Below, in pieces: positions 23,344 to 30,500 of a stretch of DNA of 64,000 bases. Source of the stretch: Salinibacter ruber DSM 13855. Its GTDB lineage: Bacteria; Bacteroidota; Rhodothermia; Rhodothermales; Salinibacteraceae. The stretch covers positions 62,001 to 126,000 of the forward strand of contig NC_007677.1 in the NCBI RefSeq assembly GCF_000013045.1. The letters are read 5' to 3'. Under the pieces are notes generated by a model that saw only the letters and a program-made list of their open reading frames with translations, was not told where the DNA came from and searched no databases. Position 1 is the stretch's first letter; each line of letters starts with the position of its first letter. The position numbers and the translations under genes were made by a program.

Positions 23344-25374
23344 ATGACTGCTTCCGCCCCGGCCGATTCCGACGGCCCCGCCGTTCGAGCGTGGGCGGGC
23401 CCATGGGGGATGGCTGTGGGCGCCGCTCTCTTCGGGCTCGGGGGGCTGGTGGCCGGACGCCTGGTGGGGGCGGCCGCAGTTGGGTGGGGCGGTGTGCTGC
23501 TCGCCGGGGGCGGAATCGGGGCGATGGTGCTCCTGCACGGGCGTCGCCTGCGCCGGGCGCGCCGACGGGCGGCGGCCCGCATCGACGCGGCGCGTGACGA
23601 CCGGGACGCGGCTCGGGAGGCGCTTGACACGGCCACCGACCGGATCGAGACGCTCGAAGAGATGCGTACGGCCAAGTCCCAGTTCCTCGAAGAGATCAGC
23701 CACGCGTTTCGGCGCCCGCTGACCCTTACCCTCGGTCCCATCGACACCCTCCTGGAGGGCCGCCACGGGGCCCTCGGCGACGAGGTGCGGACGCAACTCC
23801 GCCTCGCGGAGCGGAACGGGACGCGCCTCCTGTGGCTCGTGAACCAGCTGCTGGACCTGGCGGAACTGGAGACCGGCCGCATGTCCCTCACGCCCACCGA
23901 CGGCCACCTGCCGTCGGTCGTGGTCCAGGGCGTTCGGTCCTTCGAGGGCCTTGCCGAGCGTCGCAACGTGCACCTCCACTTCGAGTCGACGCTCGACGAT
24001 CCCGTCGCCCGGTTTGACGAGACAAAGATGGAGACGATGCTCGCGAACCTGCTTTCCAGCGCCTTCCAGGCCGCAGGGGAGGACGGGACGATTCAGGTGA
24101 TCGTCCGCCCGTGTGCCGCCCCGCCGTCCGCCGAACCCGAGACGGACGGCCTCGAACTCGTCGTCGAGCATACAGGGACGCAGGGGCATCCGCCCGCGGA
24201 GGACGATCTGTGGGGGACCCGCGACGAGCCGTCCTTCCGGGCGCCGGACCGCATCAGCACGCGGCTCGGGCTGCGCCTCGTGGACGAGTTGGCGACCCTG
24301 CACGAGGGCGCCCTGCAGATCGACCCGGCGGCCGACGGCACGGTGCGGTACGCCGTCCGGCTGCCCCGGTGCCCCCCGGGCCGCGAGGGGCCCACGTCGG
24401 ACGCGAATGCGGGGGCATCCTCGAGCGACACAGGGATCGCGGCGCCGGACGACGACCTCGGGCAAGATCCCCTGGCGCTCTCCCGCGAGGCCCTGGCCGG
24501 CCGGGCAGACGCCTCCGCTCCGGCCCCGGAGGCGCCCGCCGCGTCGCCGGACGAGGACCGGACGACCGTGCTGGTCATCGACGACAACTCGGTGGTCTGT
24601 ACCCTCGTGCGGACCCACCTGGAGCCGGAGTACCGGGTGGAGGAGGCCCACGACGGGGCGGAGGGCTACACCCTGGCCCGGACGCTGCTGCCGGACCTGG
24701 TGATCAGCGACGTGATGATGCCGGAGGTAGACGGGTTCGAGCTGTGCCGGAAGATCAAGCAGGACCCGGACATCGACCACGTACCGGTGGTGTTTCTCAC
24801 CGCGCGGGCCGACCTCGAGGACAAGGTGGAGGGCCTGGACGTGGGCGCCGATGCGTATCTCACCAAGCCCTTCGAGCCGGAGGCGCTGATTGCACGCATC
24901 GAGAACCTGATCGCCACGCGACGGACGCTGCGGGAGTCGTTCCAGGACGCGGGGACGGCGGGAGGGGAGTCCCGGCATTCCTCAGACGAGGCGGGCAACG
25001 GGGCCGAAAAGGCGAAGGAGGCACTTCCCCCGACCGCCGAGGCGGCGCCGTTGCGCGATCGAATCGAGGAGGCAATCGCGGAGCGCCTCACCGATCCGGA
25101 CTTCGGCGTGTCGGAGCTGGCGACGGCGACGGCCCTGAGCGCCTCCCAACTGCGGCGTCGGATGAAGGCGATGTACGACCGCACGCCGGTGCAGCTCATT
25201 CGCCATCGTCGGCTGGAGGCGGGGGCGCGGCTGCTCCAGGAGCGGGCGGACGTGACGATCGGAGAGGTGGCCTACGCGGTCGGCTTCAACAGCCAGTCCT
25301 ACTTCTCCCGCTCGTTCCGGGAGGCGTTCGGCGTGCCGCCGTCGCAGTACCGGGGCGAGGGCGCGGCCGCGTAG
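23344..25374 (+). CDS. Hybrid histidine kinase / receiver / AraC regulator
   Basis: A 676-residue one-protein two-component system. Two close hydrophobic segments (residues about 22-65) form the membrane anchor, with almost no periplasmic domain. A short coiled coil leads to the HisKA box EEISHAFRRPLTLTLGPIDT with His120. The ATPase domain follows but its N/G boxes are weak. The receiver has Asp456 in DLVISDVMMPEVDG, and VFLTAR and LTKPFE. The last 105 residues are an AraC HTH: FGVSELATATALSASQLRRR, then VAYAVGFNSQSYFSRSFRE. Unlike classic HTCS proteins of Bacteroidetes it lacks a large periplasmic sensor. Carbohydrate neighbours suggest it may regulate sugar metabolism. Confidence 0.88.
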   Translation: MTASAPADSDGPAVRAWAGPWGMAVGAALFGLGGLVAGRLVGAAAVGWGGVLLAGGGIGAMVLLHGRRLRRARRRAAARIDAARDDRDAAREALDTATDRIETLEEMRTAKSQFLEEISHAFRRPLTLTLGPIDTLLEGRHGALGDEVRTQLRLAERNGTRLLWLVNQLLDLAELETGRMSLTPTDGHLPSVVVQGVRSFEGLAERRNVHLHFESTLDDPVARFDETKMETMLANLLSSAFQAAGEDGTIQVIVRPCAAPPSAEPETDGLELVVEHTGTQGHPPAEDDLWGTRDEPSFRAPDRISTRLGLRLVDELATLHEGALQIDPAADGTVRYAVRLPRCPPGREGPTSDANAGASSSDTGIAAPDDDLGQDPLALSREALAGRADASAPAPEAPAASPDEDRTTVLVIDDNSVVCTLVRTHLEPEYRVEEAHDGAEGYTLARTLLPDLVISDVMMPEVDGFELCRKIKQDPDIDHVPVVFLTARADLEDKVEGLDVGADAYLTKPFEPEALIARIENLIATRRTLRESFQDAGTAGGESRHSSDEAGNGAEKAKEALPPTAEAAPLRDRIEEAIAERLTDPDFGVSELATATALSASQLRRRMKAMYDRTPVQLIRHRRLEAGARLLQERADVTIGEVAYAVGFNSQSYFSRSFREAFGVPPSQYRGEGAAA

Positions 25375-25383
25375 CGTCGCTCC

Positions 25384-26328
25384 TTACGTCTCGCCCGGAA
25401 GCGATACAACCCGCGCGTTTTCCGGCGGCTCCAGCTTTGTCGCGTCGAACGAGCGGCGGTACGAAATGCTGTCGGCGACGGCCTCATTGCGGAGCGTATC
25501 GCCGGGCCCGTCGTCCTCGTCGTACGCGTAGCCCTCGAACCGAGTGGGCACCGTCAGGCCGTCGACGGTCACGTAGTCCTGATAGTCGAAAAACGTCTGG
25601 GGGAGGTCCGCGTCGGCCCCCACCTCGCGCCCGTAGCTTACCGTGTACCGGATGGCGTCGACCCGTCCGGTCTCCTTGTCGAGGTAGAGGACGTACGTAT
25701 CGTCGGGCGAGTCGCCCACGTTCTTTCCAAACGTGACCCGCACCATGTCGTGGGGCGTGCCGTCGATCGAGTCGTCCGGGAGGGCCTCGTACCGGGCGCC
25801 GGGGTCGGCCAGGACGAACGGGATCTGCTGGAAGTAGAAGCCGGTCAGTGCCCAGAAGCGGGGGTTGGGGCGCTTGAGGGAGGCCGGCGCGATCCACGCC
25901 CGCTCCCCGGTCCACGCAAAGCGGGCGTCCACCGGCCGGGCGTCGTCGTACGCCCCCACCGCCAAGAGGTCGTGGTAGGCGCGGCGCGTGCGGTTGTCGA
26001 CGACGAGAAAGGATTTGAAGCGGAGGTCGGCCCCTTTGTTGGCGTAGGTCCAGGTGTAGGAGCTGGTCGGGGCCCGGTGCCACGCCGGGAGCCCGCCGTG
26101 GGCCTCGATGGCCCGGAGGAGGCGCTGCCCGCCCTCGTTCTGGGAAAGCCGGTTCCGGGCGTCCGCAACCCGCCGCTCCACCTCGTCCTCGGGCACGACG
26201 TTTGCCGCCGGGGACGACGACGAGTCTCCGGCGCCGCAGCCCGTCATTCCGAGCGCGACGGCGAGCAGGAGCACGCCCCCCATGACGAGGCGGTGGGGCG
26301 GGGCGAGGGGAAGGGGACGAAGTGGCAT
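25384..26328 (-). CDS. Outer-membrane lipoprotein of unknown function (DUF6503-like)
   Basis: A 314-residue lipoprotein: signal MGGVLLLAVALGMTGCGAG with lipobox TGC. The mature part begins with a Ser/acidic linker, then EHGG..AW (AIEAHGGLPAWHRAP), and a beta-rich body with repeated YxxDF/Y strands (e.g. YVLYLDKETGRVDAIRYTVS and FFDYQDYVTVDGLTVPTR). This is the pattern of periplasmic LolA-like 'DUF6503' proteins in Bacteroidetes. It ends 9 bases from the convergent hybrid kinase. It follows the FAD oxidoreductase by 37 bases and is probably the last gene of that operon. Confidence 0.7.
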   Translation of the reverse strand: MPLRPLPLAPPHRLVMGGVLLLAVALGMTGCGAGDSSSSPAANVVPEDEVERRVADARNRLSQNEGGQRLLRAIEAHGGLPAWHRAPTSSYTWTYANKGADLRFKSFLVVDNRTRRAYHDLLAVGAYDDARPVDARFAWTGERAWIAPASLKRPNPRFWALTGFYFQQIPFVLADPGARYEALPDDSIDGTPHDMVRVTFGKNVGDSPDDTYVLYLDKETGRVDAIRYTVSYGREVGADADLPQTFFDYQDYVTVDGLTVPTRFEGYAYDEDDGPGDTLRNEAVADSISYRRSFDATKLEPPENARVVSLPGET

Positions 26329-26365
26329 GAGGGTACCAGGAGGACGAGAGAAGAAGAGAGATGGG

Positions 26366-27799
26366 TCACCCGTCTGCCCGCCGCTCCGCGGCGGGGCCGA
26401 GGTCGAGGCCCGCAAAGAGGTTGTTGAGCGATTCGGCCAGCGTGGGGTGGGCGAAGGGGGCAGCCCGGAGGCGGCCGACCGGCAGGTCCCCCATCATCGC
26501 CGTCTGCAGGACCGACATCACCTCTCCGCCCTCAATGCCAAGAACGGCGGCGCCGAGGAGCCGGTTTGTCGTCGAGTCGATGACCGCCTTCATGAGGCCG
26601 CGCGTCTCGTCGACCTCCAGGGCGCGGGCCACGCGGGTCATCGGCATCTGCGCCACCGTCACGTCGAGGCCCCGGCTGCGTGCCTGCTCTTCGGTGAGGC
26701 CCACGCGGCCGAGCTGTGGGTCGGTGAAGAGGGTGTAAGCGATGAGGCGGTCCTCGGTGGTGCGGTCCCCACCGTGGAGCCAGTGGTCCTGGAGCACGCG
26801 GTAGTCGTCGTAGGAGACGTGCGTGAAGGCGGGGCCGCCGGTCACGTCCCCGATTGCGTAGATGCCGTCGGCGGTGGTGGCGAGCCGGGCGTCAACCTGC
26901 ACATAGCCCTGCTCGGTGGTCGCCACGCCCGCCGCGCCTGGGTTCAGCGCGTCGGTGTTCGGGCGCCGGCCCGCGGCCACCAGGAGCTCATCGCCCGTGA
27001 TGCGGGCCGGGGCGTCGTCCCCCTCCAGGTGCGCCGTGATCGTGCCGCCCGCCTCCTCGACGGCCGTCATGCTCGTCTCGTTGAGGAGACGGATCCCGTC
27101 CTCCCGCAGAATATCTTCAAGCGCCCCGGCCACGTCGGCGTCCTCACGGCCGAGGACGTGCTCGCCCCGATCGATAATCGTCACCTCCGCCCCGAACCGC
27201 CGGAACATCTGCCCGAACTCGAGCCCGATGTACCCGCCGCCGAGGATGAGCAGGTGGCCCGGCACCGCGCCCAGCTCCATGATGGAGGTCGAGGTCAGGA
27301 AGTCTACCGCATCGAGCCCGTCGATGGGCGGAATGGCGGGACGGGTGCCGGTGTTGATCACAATGCGGTCCGCCGTGAGGGCGCGGGGCCCGCCGTCATT
27401 GGCGTCGCCGTTGAGCGTAACCTCCACGGTGTTCGGATCGACGAACCGGCCGTCGCCCTCAATGAGGTCCAGGGTGTCTTTTTCTTCGATGCTGCTTCGG
27501 CTTCCCGACCGAAACATGCCGACGATGTCGCGCTTGCGCTGGCGGACCGTCTCCAGGTCGACACTCACGTCGCCGGTCTCCACGCCGTAGTCCCCGGCGC
27601 GGCGGGCGAGGTGGGCCACGCGGGCGCTGGCGATCATGGTCTTGGTGGGCGTGCAGCCCCGGTTGACACACGTGCCCCCCACGTGCCTCCGTTCGAGGAG
27701 GGCGACGTCGTGGCCGGCTTCGGCGACGGCGCCGGCGAGGGGCCCGCCGCCCTGACCGGCGCCGATGACGATGAGGTCGTAGGAGACTGGATCTGTCAT
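26366..27799 (-). CDS. FAD-dependent pyridine nucleotide-disulfide oxidoreductase (mercuric reductase-like)
   Basis: A 477-residue class I flavoprotein. FAD site IVIGAGQGGGPLAGAVAEAG; redox-active disulfide GGTCVNRGCTPTKTM (Cys-x4-Cys); NAD(P) site ILGGGYIGLEFGQMFRRFG; second FAD motif GIYAIGDVTGGPAFTH; C-terminal dimerisation domain with AVLGIEGGEVM and the interface His-Pro in FAHPTLAE. It lacks the N-terminal HMA domain and the C-terminal Cys pair of true MerA, so mercury reduction is unlikely. It is 50 bases after zwf and may use the NADPH that pathway makes. Confidence 0.85.
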   Translation of the reverse strand: MTDPVSYDLIVIGAGQGGGPLAGAVAEAGHDVALLERRHVGGTCVNRGCTPTKTMIASARVAHLARRAGDYGVETGDVSVDLETVRQRKRDIVGMFRSGSRSSIEEKDTLDLIEGDGRFVDPNTVEVTLNGDANDGGPRALTADRIVINTGTRPAIPPIDGLDAVDFLTSTSIMELGAVPGHLLILGGGYIGLEFGQMFRRFGAEVTIIDRGEHVLGREDADVAGALEDILREDGIRLLNETSMTAVEEAGGTITAHLEGDDAPARITGDELLVAAGRRPNTDALNPGAAGVATTEQGYVQVDARLATTADGIYAIGDVTGGPAFTHVSYDDYRVLQDHWLHGGDRTTEDRLIAYTLFTDPQLGRVGLTEEQARSRGLDVTVAQMPMTRVARALEVDETRGLMKAVIDSTTNRLLGAAVLGIEGGEVMSVLQTAMMGDLPVGRLRAAPFAHPTLAESLNNLFAGLDLGPAAERRADG

Positions 27800-27849
27800 T
27801 TTGGGAAGCGGTCGAGGGCTGAGGGAAGCGAGGAGCAGCCGGGCGCGGG

Positions 27850-29364
27850 CTACGAGGAGGAGGTCGCCTCGGCCCGATGAGATCGGGTGCGGCCGGTCGA
27901 GGTCCAGGTGGGGAGGAGGCGGTCTACCGCGTCGGGGCCCCACGTGCCCGCCTCGTAGGAATGCACCGGGAGGTCCGTCTCCAGGAGGGGCGTATAGAGT
28001 TGCCACGAGGCCTCCACCTCGTCGGCCCGGACGAAGAGCGTGGGGTCCCCAACGATGATGTCGCGCAGGAGCGTCTCGTAAGCGTCGGGGACGGGACCGA
28101 ACGCGTCCTGGTAGGAAAAGCTGAGCTGCTGCGTCTCCAGGGGCATCGAGCCGTCGTCGCTGTTGCCGGGGGCCTTCACCTCGAAGCGCAGGTCGAACCC
28201 CTCGTCCGGCTGCAGCGTGATCAGCAGCTCGTTCGGGGCGGCTTCACAGTCGGCGTCCCGTGGCACACACGGCCCCCCGTCCGCCTGGAAGAGCGACACC
28301 GGCGCGCTTTGGAAGCGCACGGCGATCTGGGTGAGCTTGCGGGGCAGCCGCTTGCCCGTCCGCAGGAAAAAGGGCACGCCCTGCCACCGCCAGTTGGCCA
28401 CATTCAGGCGCATCGCGGCGAACGTCTCGGTGTCAGAATCCGCTGGCACGTCCGGCTCGTCCCGGTAGCCGGGCACCGGCTCGCCCCCCATCGTGCCCGC
28501 CCGGTACTGCCCGAGGGCAACGTCGGCCCTGGGGTCGGGCTGCTGCACCGCATTCAGAACCTTCACCTTCTCGTCGCGGATGGCGTCGGCGTCCATGCTG
28601 GCGGGCGGCTCCATCGCCACCAACGACAGGAGCTGGGTGAGGTGGTTCTGGACCATATCGCGCACGTGGCCGGACTGGTCGTAGTAGCCGGCCCGCCCGC
28701 CCACCCCGAGCGGCTCGGCGACCGTGATCTCCACCCGATCGATGTGCTCCCGGTTCCACATCGACTCGAAGAGGGCATTCCCGAACCGGAAGGCCATGAG
28801 GTTCTGGACGGTCTCCTTGCCCAGGTAGTGGTCGATGCGGTACACCTGGTCCTCGTCGAAGTGCTGGTGGACCCGCTCGTTGAGGCGCTGTGCCGAGTCG
28901 AGGTCGTGGCCGAACGGCTTCTCCACGACGACGCGGCTCCAGCCCGAACTCGTGTTCAGGCCGACCGCCCCGAGCCCCTCAATGGCCTGGGTGTAGATGC
29001 TGGGCGGGAGGGAGAAGTAGAAGACCCGGTTGCCGGTCAGGTTGCGGTGCCGCTCCAGCTGTTCTACACGCTCACGCAGCCCCTCGTAGTCGTTTCCCTC
29101 GGGCCCGAGGCACTGGTAGTGCAAGTTTCGGGTGCACCAGGCGTCCACCGTCTCCTCCGCGTAGCCCTGCTCGCGGAGGGCCGTCCGGGCGGCCTCCCGA
29201 AACCGCTCGTCGGTCCAGTCCGACCGGGCCGCGCCCAGCACGACGCACCGCCGGGCCACGTCCTCGTCCTGCATCAAGTGGTAGAGGGCCGGGATCAGCT
29301 TCCGCTTCGTGAGGTCGCCGGTGGCCCCGAAGATGACGAAGAGGTGGGGGTCAATCTGAGACAT
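27850..29364 (-). CDS. zwf: Glucose-6-phosphate 1-dehydrogenase
   Basis: First step of the oxidative pentose-phosphate pathway: glucose-6-phosphate to 6-phosphogluconolactone with NADP+. The 504-residue length is standard. Nucleotide motif FGATGDLTKRKLIPALYHL at residues about 12-30; active-site RIDHYLGKETVQNLMAFRFG; coenzyme and substrate motifs EKPFGHDL and EVEASWQLYTPLLE near the C-terminus. It lies between gnd (75 bases upstream) and the FAD oxidoreductase on the same strand. No pgl (lactonase) gene is seen in the cluster. Confidence 0.96.
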   Translation of the reverse strand: MSQIDPHLFVIFGATGDLTKRKLIPALYHLMQDEDVARRCVVLGAARSDWTDERFREAARTALREQGYAEETVDAWCTRNLHYQCLGPEGNDYEGLRERVEQLERHRNLTGNRVFYFSLPPSIYTQAIEGLGAVGLNTSSGWSRVVVEKPFGHDLDSAQRLNERVHQHFDEDQVYRIDHYLGKETVQNLMAFRFGNALFESMWNREHIDRVEITVAEPLGVGGRAGYYDQSGHVRDMVQNHLTQLLSLVAMEPPASMDADAIRDEKVKVLNAVQQPDPRADVALGQYRAGTMGGEPVPGYRDEPDVPADSDTETFAAMRLNVANWRWQGVPFFLRTGKRLPRKLTQIAVRFQSAPVSLFQADGGPCVPRDADCEAAPNELLITLQPDEGFDLRFEVKAPGNSDDGSMPLETQQLSFSYQDAFGPVPDAYETLLRDIIVGDPTLFVRADEVEASWQLYTPLLETDLPVHSYEAGTWGPDAVDRLLPTWTSTGRTRSHRAEATSSS

Positions 29365-29439
29365 ATCCGGAGTGCGCGTGTCGAGGTACGAACGGGATCG
29401 CGGGAACGAGAGCCGTCCCCATTCGGCGTCTGGACGACA

Positions 29440-30351
29440 TCACTCGTCGCTGGATTTGACGTCGTGCCCGCCAAACTGGTTGCGCATAGCGGCCAGGAGC
29501 TTGTGGGTGTAGGAGTCCTCCACCCGCGAGTCGAGGCGCGAGATGAGGGCGTCGGTGATGACGGGCGCCGGCACGTCGAGGTCGATCGCCTCCTTCACCG
29601 TCCAGCGGCCCTCCCCGCTGTCGTCGACCCAGGGTTCGATGCCCGACAGGTCCTGGCCCTCCTCCAGCGCGCGGGCCGTGAGGTCGAGCAGCCAGGAGCG
29701 CACCACGCTCCCGAACCGCCACGTCTCGGCCACCTTCTGGAGGTCGAGGTCGAATTTCTCCTTCGACTTCATGATGTCGAAGCCCTCGGCGTAGGCCTGC
29801 ATCACGCCGTACTCGATGCCGTTGTGCACCATCTTGACGAAGTGGCCCGAGCCGACGTCGCCCATGTGGCCCCAGCCCTTGTCGGGGCCGGGCGCGAGGG
29901 TGGTGAGGGCGGGCCGCAGCTGGTCGACGGCCGCGTCCGGACCGCCCACCATCATGCTGTAGCCCTCCTCTAGGCCCCACACGCCGCCGGAGGTGCCCAC
30001 GTCGACGTAGTGAAGGCCATGCTCCTCCGCGCGCCCGGCGCGGCGGAGCGTGTCCTTGTAGTTCGAGTTGCCGCCGTCCACGACGATGTCGCCCTCGTCG
30101 AGGTGGGGCAGCAGGTCGCCCAGGGTGGCGTCCACGGCGTCGCCCGCCGGCACCATCATCCAGCAGACGCGTGGGGGCTCAAGCTCGTCGACGAGGGCCT
30201 CAAGGGCGGGGGCCCCCGTCGCGCCGTCGTCCTCAAGGGCCTGCACGGCGCTCTCGTCGAGGTCGAAGCCGACGACCTCGTGGCCGTCGCGCATCAGGCG
30301 CCGGCCCATGTTCGCGCCCATCTTGCCGAGTCCGATCATTCCGAGTTGCAT
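29440..30351 (-). CDS. gnd: 6-phosphogluconate dehydrogenase, decarboxylating (short form)
   Basis: Oxidises and decarboxylates 6-phosphogluconate to ribulose-5-phosphate. The 303-residue size is that of the short (GndA-like/YqeC) subfamily, often NAD-preferring, versus about 470 for the classical enzyme. Motifs: QLGMIGLGKMGANMGRRL dinucleotide site; DGGNSNYKDT; GTSGGVWGLEEGYSMMVGG; catalytic Lys in GHFVKMVHNGIEYG. The start was set at MQLGMIG, directly before the Rossmann strand. An 11-bp inverted repeat lies upstream. Confidence 0.93.
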   Translation of the reverse strand: MQLGMIGLGKMGANMGRRLMRDGHEVVGFDLDESAVQALEDDGATGAPALEALVDELEPPRVCWMMVPAGDAVDATLGDLLPHLDEGDIVVDGGNSNYKDTLRRAGRAEEHGLHYVDVGTSGGVWGLEEGYSMMVGGPDAAVDQLRPALTTLAPGPDKGWGHMGDVGSGHFVKMVHNGIEYGVMQAYAEGFDIMKSKEKFDLDLQKVAETWRFGSVVRSWLLDLTARALEEGQDLSGIEPWVDDSGEGRWTVKEAIDLDVPAPVITDALISRLDSRVEDSYTHKLLAAMRNQFGGHDVKSSDE

Positions 30352-30417
30352 GGGGGGAGGGGAGGGTCGTTTGGGAGATCGAGTGAGGTTCGAGCGCCGC
30401 GCCCGTTGAGCGGGAAA

Positions 30418-30486
30418 CGTATTGCGCATTTCGTATCTCGTCGTATCTCGGAGCGTACCGCGCCCTGTTGCGCACTGCGCAATACG
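30418..30486. promoter_or_regulatory. 11-bp inverted repeat with inner tandem repeat, upstream of gnd
   Basis: CGTATTGCGCA (30418-30428) and its exact complement TGCGCAATACG (30476-30486) flank 47 bases. That spacer contains a 10-bp tandem repeat, TCGTATCTCG twice at 30431-30450. It sits between the stop of tal-pgi and the gnd start on the minus strand. It might be a regulator site pair, a looped RNA leader for gnd, or a processing element. Confidence 0.45.
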
Positions 30487-30500
30487 CTCAAGAGAGACGC

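Noticed and set aside
26366-27799. Calling the flavoprotein a mercuric reductase
   Set aside because: It lacks the N-terminal HMA domain and C-terminal Cys pair needed for mercury handling, and no mer genes are nearby.
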